Positions 35,662-44,285 of a stretch of 64,000 nucleotides of DNA are shown here, in pieces (position 1 is the first letter of the stretch; every line of letters starts with the position of its first letter). The DNA lies in contig NZ_CP094380.1 in NCBI RefSeq assembly GCF_022809775.1, forward strand, positions 744,001-808,000, given 5' to 3'. The translations under genes were made by a program, and so were the position numbers. The notes below the pieces were generated by a model. That model was not told the origin of the DNA. It saw only the letters and a program-made list of their open reading frames with translations, and did no database searches. The DNA is from Pseudodesulfovibrio tunisiensis. GTDB lineage: Bacteria; Desulfobacterota; Desulfovibrionia; Desulfovibrionales; Desulfovibrionaceae.

Positions 35662-36282
35662 ATGAAAGGGCGTCCTGCTCTGGTTCTACTCCTGATATTC
35701 GCCTCGGGGCTTGCTCTGGGCATTGCTGTCAAGGCGTACTTTTTTTCCACTCCGCCTCGGCCTGCCAAGCAGGTCCGTCCCGTTGTTTCCCAGGCAGAAC
35801 GCGCCGTTGCCAATGCCACGGTTTCCGCCGAGGATGTTGAACTGGTGCAGGGCCGGGATGGGGTCATGCAGTGGAAGATTCTTGCGGCCGAAGCCAAATA
35901 CAATCAGGAAATGAAATATATTGTGGTCAAACGACCGCAGTTGCAGGCTTATTTTGGCAAAGACCGTCAGGAAGTCTATGTCAAGGCGGCAACCGGCGAA
36001 GTGGACCAGCAAAATGACAACCTCATGCTGCACGATGAAGTCAAGGGCCGCTTCGGTCCGTTTACTCTGGATGCCGGGCAGCTTGATTATGTCGGTGCCA
36101 TTGAAAAGGTATACCTCAAGGGCGGAGTGGCCGTGAAACGGCCGGATATGCTGGTGAAGGCCATGGCCGTGGAAATCGATCTCGTGTCGCGTCAGATGAT
36201 CGCGGCTGGCGGGGTGACCGCTCTTTTGGCCCCGGAAGGCATTGAAGAAAGTCCCTTTTACGAAGCACAGAACAAGGAGTAA
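35662..36282 (+). CDS. lptC: LPS export protein LptC
   Basis: 206 aa with one N-terminal membrane anchor (about 5-25) and a periplasmic beta-jellyroll region. The pattern of strands (WKILAAEAKYNQ, VYLKGGVAVKR) matches LptC/YrbK. It links the inner-membrane LptB2FG transporter to the periplasmic LptA bridge. It lies between kdsC and lptA, 0 and 7 bp from each, and the order lptC-lptA-lptB is the classical one. Confidence 0.9.
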   Translation: MKGRPALVLLLIFASGLALGIAVKAYFFSTPPRPAKQVRPVVSQAERAVANATVSAEDVELVQGRDGVMQWKILAAEAKYNQEMKYIVVKRPQLQAYFGKDRQEVYVKAATGEVDQQNDNLMLHDEVKGRFGPFTLDAGQLDYVGAIEKVYLKGGVAVKRPDMLVKAMAVEIDLVSRQMIAAGGVTALLAPEGIEESPFYEAQNKE

Positions 36283-36289
36283 CTCTCCG

Positions 36290-37135
36290 ATGAAAACGAC
36301 CCGAATCGCATCTTTCGCCATACTGCTGACGTTTCTCGCCGCTTTTTCCGCCATGGCCGGGGAGTGGGGAGAAATTCGGGCCGCCTCGGTGAATCTCAAT
36401 GTGCGAGAGGCGCGTAGTCCCAAGTCCGCGCATGTGCTGACCCTGACCAAGGGGGAACAGGTACGCGTGGATTTTGCCAGGGATGGATGGATTGCCGTGT
36501 TTGATCTCAAGGAAACCGTCAGGGACGAAAAACGCGCCTTGGGATATGCCAATGCCAAATATCTGGTTGCCGTTCCCGAGTCCGCGAAAGTCGTGAATAC
36601 TCCGGCAAAACAGCCGGAAGCCGTCCCCGAACCCGAAGGGGAGGGCGAACTGACTGCGGCGGTGGCCGTGGAACCTCCGGCAGCAGTCAAGCCTTTGGGA
36701 GCTGATCCCCAAAAGGCCCCGGTCAAGATTACGGCCGACCGCATGACCTATGATGAAAAAAACAAGGTCGTGTCCTTTGTTGGCAATGTGAAGGCCAGGC
36801 ACGGCAAGCTGATCCTCGATGCGGACAGACTCTCCGCCTTCTTTTCCTCGGCCAATGACAAGGCGTTCAGCGTGGACAGCGTTGACCGTATCGTGGCCAA
36901 CGGCAATGTCCGGGCTCGCAAGGACAACACGGAAGGCTCCTGTGAAACCGTCACCTACCATGTGGAAAAGCAGTTGCTTCGCATGGAGGGAAATCCGGTT
37001 CTCAAGGACGGTCCCAATTCCATTGCCGGTGAAGTCATCAATTTCTACGTGCGTGAAAACCGCAGCGAAGTCGTGGGCGGCAGCAAGAAGCGCGTTGAAG
37101 CCATCTTCCTGACTCCCAAGATCAAGGTGGACTAA
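36290..37135 (+). CDS. lptA: LptA-type LPS transport protein with N-terminal SH3b domain
   Basis: 281 aa from ATG 36290 with a Sec signal peptide (1-20, cleavage after AMA). Residues 22-95 form a bacterial SH3 (SH3b) domain: ASVNLNVREARSPKS, then GEQVRVDFARDGWIAVF. A Pro/Glu/Ala linker (100-145) leads to the OstA/LptA jellyroll (about 148-270), with ITADRMTYDEKNKVV and GNVKARHG. Ordinary LptA has only the jellyroll. The SH3b part could tether the bridge to peptidoglycan; that is inference. Confidence 0.88.
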   Translation: MKTTRIASFAILLTFLAAFSAMAGEWGEIRAASVNLNVREARSPKSAHVLTLTKGEQVRVDFARDGWIAVFDLKETVRDEKRALGYANAKYLVAVPESAKVVNTPAKQPEAVPEPEGEGELTAAVAVEPPAAVKPLGADPQKAPVKITADRMTYDEKNKVVSFVGNVKARHGKLILDADRLSAFFSSANDKAFSVDSVDRIVANGNVRARKDNTEGSCETVTYHVEKQLLRMEGNPVLKDGPNSIAGEVINFYVRENRSEVVGGSKKRVEAIFLTPKIKVD

Positions 37136-37140
37136 CGAAA

Positions 37141-37866
37141 ATGTCCAAAGGACTTGCTGCAAAAGGGCTGGCCAAACGCTACGGCCAACGCGAGGTGGTG
37201 CACGGCATCAGCCTTGAGGTCAATCCCAAGGAAGTCGTGGGACTTCTCGGTCCCAACGGCGCGGGGAAAACCACGACGTTCTACATGCTTGTCGGCATTG
37301 TCAAACCCAATGCCGGCGAGGTGTCGCTGCATGGCAAGCCCATCACCGGCCTTCCTCTTCATGAACGCGCACGCCTCGGCGTGAGCTATCTTCCCCAGGA
37401 AAGCTCCATCTTCAAGAAGCTGACCGTCCGCCAGAATCTGGAGATCATTCTGGAACAGACCGACATGACCCGGGCTCAGCAGCGGGCCCGCGCCGACGAG
37501 CTGCTGGAGATGTTTACCATCACCAAACTTCAGGATCAGGCCTCCATGTTCCTGTCCGGCGGCGAACGTCGTCGTCTGGAAATCGCCCGGGCCCTGATTC
37601 TGGACCCGGATTTCATCCTGCTCGACGAACCGTTTGCCGGCATTGACCCCATTGCGGTCATCGACATTCAGGAAATCATTTCCGTGCTCAAGAGCATGGG
37701 CATCGGCGTATTGATTTCCGACCACAATGTGCGCGAGACCCTGAGTATCTGCGACCGCGCCTATCTCGTTTACGAAGGCGCGGTCATTCTGGAGGGAGCT
37801 CCCGAGGAAATCGTCCAGAACAGTCAGGCTCGGCAGATATATCTCGGCGAGGATTTTCGCCTGTAA
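37141..37866 (+). CDS. lptB: LPS export ABC ATPase
   Basis: 241 aa ABC ATPase with GPNGAGKTT (Walker A), the signature LSGGERRR, FILLDEPFAGIDP (Walker B) and SDHNVRET (switch His). The sequence pattern is that of LptB, which powers LPS extraction with LptF/LptG, absent here. It starts 5 bp after lptA. The 242 bp that follow before rpoN hold no gene and probably a promoter region. Confidence 0.95.
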   Translation: MSKGLAAKGLAKRYGQREVVHGISLEVNPKEVVGLLGPNGAGKTTTFYMLVGIVKPNAGEVSLHGKPITGLPLHERARLGVSYLPQESSIFKKLTVRQNLEIILEQTDMTRAQQRARADELLEMFTITKLQDQASMFLSGGERRRLEIARALILDPDFILLDEPFAGIDPIAVIDIQEIISVLKSMGIGVLISDHNVRETLSICDRAYLVYEGAVILEGAPEEIVQNSQARQIYLGEDFRL

Positions 37867-38108
37867 AAGCGGATTCCGCGTTTTTTCCCCTTTTCCCGAT
37901 TTACACCTCCCGGAAAGGTTTGGTACACTTTTTTCATATCGTGTATCTGCCTGTATATTTTCTATAGTCACGGCATGTTAGGCGGTTTGTCTTGCAGGGG
38001 TGCCCAGTGTGTGGCATAGTATCACAAACGATCGGATTACAATAACGCATGATTTGATAATCGAGCACAACCCGGAACGGGCTTCAGCGGCGTTCACAGG
38101 GCATCAAT

Positions 38109-39533
38109 ATGGGACTGGAACTCAGACAACAACTCAAGCTTTCGCAACAACTGGTCATGACTCCCCAGTTGCAGCAGGCCATCAAGCTGCTGCAACTCTC
38201 GCGTTTGGAATTGGTTGAAACGGTTCAGCAGGAACTTCTGGAAAACCCGTTTCTGGACGAATCGGAAACGGACCCCATCGAACCGCAGCATGAAAGCGAC
38301 CCCAACGAAAAGCTGAGCGAATCCCAGGAAAACGAGGAACTGGTCCGCAATGCGGACTGGGAAAACTATCTCGGTGAATTTTCAAGTACCTCGAAGCAGG
38401 CTCAGGTCCGGGAAACGGACCACCCTGAAGAAGGGCTCTCCTTTGAAGCCCGTCTGGCATCGAAACCTTCTCTCGAAGGCCATCTGAGCTGGCAGATTCA
38501 TCTTTCCGATTTCACGGAACAGGACCTTGCCATCTGTGAAGTCATTCTGGGCAATCTGGACAGCAAGGGATATCTCCAGGCCTCCATTCAGGAAATACAA
38601 TGCATGGTTTCCGCTCCGGAAGAGAGCATCGAGGCCGTGATCAAACGCATCCAGCGGCTTGATCCGGTGGGCGTGGCATCCCGCACCCCGCAGGAATGTC
38701 TGATGGTCCAGATGGAGTTTTTCAAAATGGACGAAGACCCCATTCTGGTCTCGCTGGTTACCGAGCATCTGGAGGACCTTGAAAAGCATCGCTACAAGCC
38801 CCTTGCACGCAAGTTCAAGATTTCATTGGAAGAACTCAAGGGCTATCTGGATGAAATCCAGAAGCTCGACCCCATGCCCGGGACTAATTTCAGCAGTACC
38901 GAACCATATTACGTCAGCCCGGATGTCTTCGTGTACCGCTACGGCGACGATTTCGTCATCATCCTGAACGAGGACGGACTGCCTCGGCTGCAGATGAATT
39001 CCTTCTACATGGACAGCCTGGACGCGGCTCCGGCCAAGGACAAGGAATACTTTCAGGAAAAGATGCGTTCGGCTGCATGGCTCATGAAAAGCCTGTACCA
39101 GCGGCAGCGCACCTTGTATAAGGTAGTTGAGAGCATAGTCCGCTTTCAACGCGAGTTCTTCATGAACGGGGTGACCAAACTCAAGCCCCTCATCCTCAAG
39201 GAGGTCGCCGAGGACATCAGCATGCACGAATCCACTGTCAGCCGGATTACCACCAACAAGTATGTGTCCACGTCGCACGGAATCTTCGAATTGAAGTTTT
39301 TCTTCAACAGTGCGCTGGACCTGGGTGACGGCTCTCAGGTGGGCTCTGAAAGCGTCAAGGCGCTCATCAAGAAGATGATCGCCGAGGAAGATCCCAAGAA
39401 GCCGCTGAGCGACGAACGCATCGGCGAGATTCTCAAGGAAAAGCTGGACGTGAACATCGCCCGACGCACCGTGGCCAAGTATCGTTCCGCAATGGACATT
39501 CCGTCCTCTTCCAAGCGCAAGCAGTTTTTTTAA
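38109..39533 (+). CDS. rpoN: RNA polymerase sigma-54 factor
   Basis: 474 aa. The activator-interacting region I is Gln/Leu-rich (LKLSQQLVMTPQLQQAIKLL), region II is acidic (about 60-105), and the core and DNA-binding parts follow with HESTVSRITTNKY and the RpoN box ARRTVAKYR near 454. It directs transcription from -24/-12 promoters with AAA+ activators. Its position ahead of hpf, ptsN and rapZ is the conserved proteobacterial neighbourhood. Confidence 0.96.
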   Translation: MGLELRQQLKLSQQLVMTPQLQQAIKLLQLSRLELVETVQQELLENPFLDESETDPIEPQHESDPNEKLSESQENEELVRNADWENYLGEFSSTSKQAQVRETDHPEEGLSFEARLASKPSLEGHLSWQIHLSDFTEQDLAICEVILGNLDSKGYLQASIQEIQCMVSAPEESIEAVIKRIQRLDPVGVASRTPQECLMVQMEFFKMDEDPILVSLVTEHLEDLEKHRYKPLARKFKISLEELKGYLDEIQKLDPMPGTNFSSTEPYYVSPDVFVYRYGDDFVIILNEDGLPRLQMNSFYMDSLDAAPAKDKEYFQEKMRSAAWLMKSLYQRQRTLYKVVESIVRFQREFFMNGVTKLKPLILKEVAEDISMHESTVSRITTNKYVSTSHGIFELKFFFNSALDLGDGSQVGSESVKALIKKMIAEEDPKKPLSDERIGEILKEKLDVNIARRTVAKYRSAMDIPSSSKRKQFF

Positions 39534-39571
39534 CAGGTTGTCTGTACCCATCATCAACCAGGAGGGTAACC

Positions 39572-40117
39572 ATGAACATCAGCTTCACCTTTAAGAATTT
39601 CGAACCGTCCGATCATCTCAAGGGCTATGCAAACAAGCGGTTTGAAAAGCTTGGAAAGTTTTTCACCGGCGACGAGGTTGCCGAACTGCAGGTGAATTTG
39701 CTGGTAGAAAAGTTTCGCCACAAGGCGGACATCGTGCTTACCGCCGACAATATTCATATCTCGGCCTTCGAATCTTCCGAAGACATGTATTCCACCATCG
39801 ACATGGTGCTGGACAAGGTTGAAGCCCAGCTCAGAAAGATGCGTGAAAAGATGAAGGGCCGCAGCAAGATGGCGCGCGGCAACAAGACCGTGCAAATGAA
39901 CGTCCTCAGCTTTGATGACCTCAGCGGCGAACGTACGCCGTCGATCGAGCTGACTTCCGAATATGAACCAAAGCCCATGAGCGTGGACGAAGCCGCCATG
40001 CAGCTTGAAACCATGGATCACGAATTCCTGGTGTTCCGCAATGCGGAAACCGAAGGCGTCAATGTCATCTACAAGCGCAAGAACGGGGATTTCGGACTGA
40101 TCGAACCTGGATTCTGA
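39572..40117 (+). CDS. hpf: Ribosome hibernation promoting factor, long form
   Basis: 181 aa, two domains: an S30AE/YfiA-type N-terminal domain (1-105) and the C-terminal dimerisation domain (about 122-181, PMSVDEAAMQLE...GVNVIYKRKNGDFGLIEP) of long HPF. It dimerises 70S ribosomes in stationary phase. AGGAGGGT precedes the ATG. ptsN follows after 1 bp. Confidence 0.93.
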   Translation: MNISFTFKNFEPSDHLKGYANKRFEKLGKFFTGDEVAELQVNLLVEKFRHKADIVLTADNIHISAFESSEDMYSTIDMVLDKVEAQLRKMREKMKGRSKMARGNKTVQMNVLSFDDLSGERTPSIELTSEYEPKPMSVDEAAMQLETMDHEFLVFRNAETEGVNVIYKRKNGDFGLIEPGF

Positions 40118-40118
40118 C

Positions 40119-40568
40119 ATGATACTTGGTGATTACCTGGACAAGAAACTCATCTTTCCGAACCTCGTTTCCTCGACAAAGTCCGAGGTACTGAAAGAAC
40201 TTGTCGCCCCCTTGGGCGAAGCATATTCCGAGTTGGACGCGAACGAGGCCGTTCGCGTCCTTCTCGAACGTGAAGGGCTTGGTTCCACCGGCATCGGAGA
40301 TGGAATCGCCATCCCCCACGGCAAACTCGACGATCTGGACAGGATTCTCGTTCTGGTGGGACGCAGCAGCGAAGGGGTGGAGTTCGATGCGCTCGATCAC
40401 AAACCCTGCCACATCTTCTTTCTCGTGCTTGCTCCGGCTCAGGTGGCGGGAATGCATCTGCGCATTCTGGCGCATATTTCCCGGCTCCTGCGCGATTCCT
40501 CGTTCAGACAGGAATTCATGGATGCCGTGGATGCAGATACCCTCTGGAACCTGCTCAAGAACGCGTAA
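40119..40568 (+). CDS. ptsN: PTS nitrogen-regulatory IIA-type protein
   Basis: 149 aa PTS EIIA domain of the fructose/nitrogen type. GDGIAIPHGKL carries the phosphorylatable His67. No membrane part. EIIA-Ntr proteins regulate K+ transport and nitrogen or carbon responses rather than sugar uptake. It sits between hpf and rapZ in the rpoN cluster. Confidence 0.9.
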   Translation: MILGDYLDKKLIFPNLVSSTKSEVLKELVAPLGEAYSELDANEAVRVLLEREGLGSTGIGDGIAIPHGKLDDLDRILVLVGRSSEGVEFDALDHKPCHIFFLVLAPAQVAGMHLRILAHISRLLRDSSFRQEFMDAVDADTLWNLLKNA

Positions 40569-40576
40569 CCAACCGA

Positions 40577-41464
40577 GTGGCGATGTCTCCGCGCAACACT
40601 TTTCCCGTCATCGTGGTCACCGGCATTTCCGGCTCCGGAAAAAGCACGGCTCTCCGGGTATTCGAAGATCTCGGATATTTCTGCATTGACGGCCTGCCAG
40701 CGGGCATGGTGCCCAAGCTGGCCGAACTTTTTTCCGGACAGGACAAAAAGCATCGAGGTCTGGTATTGGGCATGGACCTGCGCCAGCCCGATTTCCCTCG
40801 GCGCTGGGAAGACGTCGTCAGCCAGTTGCAGGAGCAGCAGGCAGCGGTTCAGGTGGTCTTTCTGGAAGCGCGAATGGACACGCTCGTGCGACGGTACGCC
40901 ACCACCCGTCGCCCGCATCCTCTGGAAACCCGGGATTTGGGACTGGAGCAGGCGCTGGAGCGGGAACGCGACCTGTTGGACCCCGTCCGGCAGACCGCAG
41001 CTCTGGTCATCGACACCACGGGGTATTCCATCCATGACCTCAGACGCGTGATTCAGGAGAAGTGGGCGGCATTCGATGAAGAGGCCAAGGGAATGCGGGT
41101 TCATGTCATTTCCTTCGGTTTCAAATACGGAGTGCCTCGGGAAGCTGATCTGGTTTTTGATCTTCGTTTCCTGCCGAACCCGTATTTTGATGAAAAACTG
41201 AAGCAGCTTTCGGGCAAGGATGCAGCGGTTTCGAAATATGTTCTGCAAGGGCAGCCCGGCTCGGAATTTCTCGACCGCTATCTTGATTTTCTGGAATACA
41301 TCCTTCCCCTGTATGCGGAAGAAGGGCGATACAGGATGACGTTGGCACTGGGATGCACTGGCGGCAGGCACAGGTCCGTTGCCGTGGCCGAAGCCGTGTA
41401 TGCACGGCTCAAGGACAAGGGCTACGCGGCATCCATCGAACACAGGCACCTTGAACTGGGTTGA
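40577..41464 (+). CDS. rapZ: RapZ/YvcJ-family nucleotide-binding protein
   Basis: 295 aa beginning with GTG (ATG 40583 is the alternative). Walker A GISGSGKST (16-24), VVFLEARMDTLVRRY, and the C-terminal LALGCTGGRHRSV, which is the RNA/phosphate-binding signature of RapZ. In E. coli RapZ controls GlmZ and glucosamine-6-phosphate synthesis; here the RNA target is unknown. It starts 8 bp after ptsN. Confidence 0.92.
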   Translation: MAMSPRNTFPVIVVTGISGSGKSTALRVFEDLGYFCIDGLPAGMVPKLAELFSGQDKKHRGLVLGMDLRQPDFPRRWEDVVSQLQEQQAAVQVVFLEARMDTLVRRYATTRRPHPLETRDLGLEQALERERDLLDPVRQTAALVIDTTGYSIHDLRRVIQEKWAAFDEEAKGMRVHVISFGFKYGVPREADLVFDLRFLPNPYFDEKLKQLSGKDAAVSKYVLQGQPGSEFLDRYLDFLEYILPLYAEEGRYRMTLALGCTGGRHRSVAVAEAVYARLKDKGYAASIEHRHLELG

Positions 41465-41467
41465 TTC

Positions 41468-41911
41468 ATGGCAGCAAAGCAGAAAAAATCGTGCGGAGGA
41501 GGCCAGGTCGGTATTGTGGTGGTAACCCATGGCGGCATGGCGAATGAACTTGTCCAGGCGGCCCAGACCATTCTGGGACCACAGGAAAAATGCTTTGCCG
41601 TGGGGGTGGACGTCAACCGCGGCGTTGATGAAACTCTGGAAGAGGTGAGAGGAGCCATCCGAAATGCCGGGGATCAATGCGGCGTTCTGATCATGACGGA
41701 TCTTTTTGGCGGTTCTCCCACCACAATGAGCCTTTCGCTGCTCAAATCCGAAACCATCGAGGTTGTTACCGGCGTGAATCTGCCCATGGTCATATCCGCC
41801 ATTCAGGGACGCAAGATGAATCTGGAAAAGCTGGCCAGCACTGTAAAGGATGCCGGACAGCAGGGCATCATGGTTGCCGGAGCCATGCTGCGTCGCAAAA
41901 CGAGGAAGTAG
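41468..41911 (+). CDS. PTS mannose-family IIA component
   Basis: 147 aa with VVTHGGMANEL, His21 being the phosphorylation site of mannose-type EIIA, and LIMTDLFGGSPTTMS, both hallmarks of the fold. The N-terminal ten residues are Lys/Cys/Gly-rich extra. It starts 3 bp after rapZ and 2 bp before EIIB. No sugar is indicated by the sequence. Confidence 0.9.
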   Translation: MAAKQKKSCGGGQVGIVVVTHGGMANELVQAAQTILGPQEKCFAVGVDVNRGVDETLEEVRGAIRNAGDQCGVLIMTDLFGGSPTTMSLSLLKSETIEVVTGVNLPMVISAIQGRKMNLEKLASTVKDAGQQGIMVAGAMLRRKTRK

Positions 41912-41913
41912 CC

Positions 41914-42378
41914 ATGACCGTCACTCTGGTACGCATAGACAACCGGCTTATTCACGGTCAGATCATTGAAACCTGGCTGCCCTTCACCGGAGCAGGCATG
42001 GTGATCGTGGCAAACGACGAACTGGCCGGAGACATTTTGCAGCAGGAGATAATGTCCCTTGCAATTCCAGCGACCACGGCAAGCCTTTTCGTGCCTGTCG
42101 AAGCTCTTGCCTCCGAAATAGATTCGCTGCCCGGCAAGCCGGAAGACCTGCTTGTGCTTTTTTCCACATGCTCGGATGCCAAGCGTGCTTACGAGCATGG
42201 GTTCTCCTTTGAGCAGCTCAATATCGGGAATGTGCACTATTCCCCCGGGAAAAAACAGATTTCTCCCAGTGTCGCTCTGTCGGAAGAGGATGAAGGATGT
42301 CTGAGAATGCTGAAACGGCAGGGAGTTACCCTGGATTTCCGGTGTGTCCCCAATGATCCGGTGCAGGTGAGGTTTTAG
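41914..42378 (+). CDS. PTS mannose-family IIB component
   Basis: 154 aa. RIDNRLIHGQI carries His14, the EIIB phosphorylation site. VANDELAGD and NIGNVHYSPGKKQISPSV are further family motifs. It accepts phosphate from the IIA protein and would pass it to a sugar in the IIC/IID channel. The IIC gene next to it is frameshifted and no IID gene is in the window, so IIA/IIB may now act in regulation only. Confidence 0.9.
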   Translation: MTVTLVRIDNRLIHGQIIETWLPFTGAGMVIVANDELAGDILQQEIMSLAIPATTASLFVPVEALASEIDSLPGKPEDLLVLFSTCSDAKRAYEHGFSFEQLNIGNVHYSPGKKQISPSVALSEEDEGCLRMLKRQGVTLDFRCVPNDPVQVRF

Positions 42379-42381
42379 ATC

Positions 42382-43081
42382 ATGGTCATATACGACGCAA
42401 CAGTGTGGTTTGCCTTGGCTGCTTTTTTTTTTGCCCTGTTTTCCCTGTTCAGATACTCCATAAGTCTTGGCCTGCTGGAACGTCCTCTTGTTGTCGGCCT
42501 GTTTTGGGGGGGTGTACTCAGGGGACTTTACGACAAGTCTTTATATAGCTGTTTTTTTTGAGCTTTTCTGGCTCGATCTCATCCCTGCGGGCACATTTCT
42601 GCCGCCTCATCTGACTGCCGCCACCTTTTCCGCACTTGCGCTCACGACCTATTTCGGGCTGGAACAGCCCGCCAGAATCATGGGCGTGCTGTTCGCCAGC
42701 ATGCCTCTGGCATGGCTGGGAGCCAAGGTTGAAGCCATGCTCAGGGATCAGGCCCGTTGGAGCTATAACAAATTGCTGAACTGGTCCCGGCATCCGGAGC
42801 AGGACCATGTTCCCGCCATGCTTGTTGCTCGTTCTCTGGCTCTCACTTTCCTGTCTTCCTGGGTTTGCTTTTTCGTTGCAACCATGTTGCTTCAATTTGG
42901 ATTCAAAATATTTTTTCAAGCATTTCCGGGTGTTCTTTCGCGCATTGATGTTTCCTGGGCGCACCTGTGGATCGCCGCATCCCTAGGCGGATTCATGGCT
43001 TTGCGTCTGTCCAGAGTGTATGCCGTGCTCGGAACGGGTATCGCAATTGCTGTCGGAATTATGATATGGGGTCGGTTTTGA
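42382..43081 (+). pseudogene. PTS mannose-family IIC component, frameshifted at a G7 tract
   Basis: From ATG 42382 one frame gives a hydrophobic start with RPLVVGLFWG, then runs into a G7 run (42506-42512) and stops at TGA after 59 codons. The +1 frame continues the family pattern at once (VYSGDFTTSLYIAVFFELFWLD) to 43081. Removing one G yields a single membrane protein of about 232 aa with about six hydrophobic segments. A T10 run at 42423-42432 lies in the same gene. Either a one-base insertion has broken it, or the tract varies in length between cells. Confidence 0.75.
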
Positions 43082-43175
43082 CTTGGCATGTCCGAGTGTT
43101 TGTGATATTTGGCACATTCTGTCTTGAGAGACAAATTAACCTAATCACGGGTAATTCAATCTAGGAGGACTTGAT

Positions 43176-44096
43176 ATGGCTATCTTGGTAGTTGGACACA
43201 AAAATCCCGATACCGACACCATCGCTTCCGCGATCGCTGTCGCTGACCTGTGGACCAAACGCGGCATGGAAGCCAAGGCTATCGCTCAGGGCGAACTCGC
43301 TCCCGAAAGCGCCTTTGTTCTGGGGAAATTCGGCCTGCAGGCTCCCGAAATCGTGACCGATGCCACCGATCAGAAGATCATTCTGGTTGACCACTCCGAT
43401 CTGAACCAGTCCCTCGACAATCTGGCCAAGGGTGAAGTGCTGGGCGTTGTGGACCACCACAAGCTGGGTGACGTGACCACCCCCAATCCGCTGGAAATGT
43501 GGGTCTGGCCCGTGGGCTGCACCGGTACCGTGATCAAGGCCATGTACGATTTCTACGGCATCGAGGTTCCGGCCAACATCGCTGGCATCCTGCTCTGTGC
43601 CATCCTGAGCGACACCGTCATGTTCAAGTCCGTGACCTGCACCGACGCTGACAAGGCCGCTGTGGAAGCTCTGGCCAAGATCGCCGGCGTTGCCGACGTG
43701 AACGCTCTGGGCATGGAAATGTTCAAGGTCAAATCCGCTGTTGACGGCGCTGCTCCCAGCGAGCTGGTGTTCCGTGACTACAAGGATTTCGACATGTCCG
43801 GCAACAAGATCGGCATCGGCCAGCTGGAAGTGGTTGATCTGTCCATGCTGGACGCCCACAAGGAAGCCCTTCAGGCCGAGATCGAAAAGGTGAAGGCTGA
43901 CGGTCGTCATTCCGTCTTCCTGCTCCTGACCGACATCATGAAGGAAGGCTCCGAGATGCTGATCGCTTCCGACGACGCTACCGTCGTTCAGAAGGCCTTT
44001 GGCGTGTCCGTCGACGGCAAGTCCGTGTGGCTGGACGGCGTCATGAGCCGCAAGAAGCAGGTCGTCCCCAATTTCGAAAAGGCCTTCTCCGCCTAA
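43176..44096 (+). CDS. ppaC: Manganese-dependent inorganic pyrophosphatase
   Basis: 306 aa DHH-family enzyme. NPDTDT (9-14), VDHSDLNQS and DHH (93-95) give the metal ligands. A C-terminal DHHA2 domain ends with SRKKQVVPNFEKA. It hydrolyses pyrophosphate, important where sulfate activation produces it. A strong AGGAGG precedes the ATG and codons are strongly biased, suggesting high expression. It appears to have its own promoter in the 94-bp gap. Confidence 0.96.
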   Translation: MAILVVGHKNPDTDTIASAIAVADLWTKRGMEAKAIAQGELAPESAFVLGKFGLQAPEIVTDATDQKIILVDHSDLNQSLDNLAKGEVLGVVDHHKLGDVTTPNPLEMWVWPVGCTGTVIKAMYDFYGIEVPANIAGILLCAILSDTVMFKSVTCTDADKAAVEALAKIAGVADVNALGMEMFKVKSAVDGAAPSELVFRDYKDFDMSGNKIGIGQLEVVDLSMLDAHKEALQAEIEKVKADGRHSVFLLLTDIMKEGSEMLIASDDATVVQKAFGVSVDGKSVWLDGVMSRKKQVVPNFEKAFSA

Positions 44097-44124
44097 TCGA
44101 ACGAGTCTGACGCGCAAAGTACTC

Positions 44125-44157
44125 AAGCCCGGCGGGACCCCCCGTCGGGCTTTTGTT
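44125..44157 (+). terminator. Terminator of ppaC
   Basis: An 11-bp GC-rich stem with one G-T pair (44125-44135 with 44142-44152) is followed by a T-rich run, 29 bp after the ppaC stop. Confidence 0.85.
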
Positions 44158-44205
44158 TTTTCTTCCTGAGAAAAAACGGATTCCGAAGTTGGGAGCGAGC
44201 AAAAA

Positions 44206-44235
44206 AGAAAGGACGGGCCGCAGCCCGTCCTTTCC
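44206..44235 (-). terminator. Second terminator behind dapA
   Basis: GGAAAGGACGGGC and its complement enclose a 4-nt loop. TTTTTT follows on the minus strand, placing it as a back-up terminator about 50 bp past dapA. Confidence 0.7.
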
Positions 44236-44253
44236 GGAGATGACTCGAAAAAA

Positions 44254-44280
44254 AGCCCCGACCAAACGGCAGGGGCTTTC
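44254..44280 (-). terminator. Terminator of dapA
   Basis: AAAGCCCC and its complement form the stem; the minus strand continues with TTTTTTT. It lies 6 bp past the dapA stop. Confidence 0.85.
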
Positions 44281-44285
44281 GAATA

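Noticed and set aside
42467..43081. Independent 204-aa membrane protein starting at TTG
   Set aside because: Its first residues are out of frame with the IIC family; the natural N-terminus lies in the other frame from ATG 42382.
43105..43130. Sigma-54 promoter before ppaC
   Set aside because: TGGCAC is present but no TTGC follows at the needed spacing.
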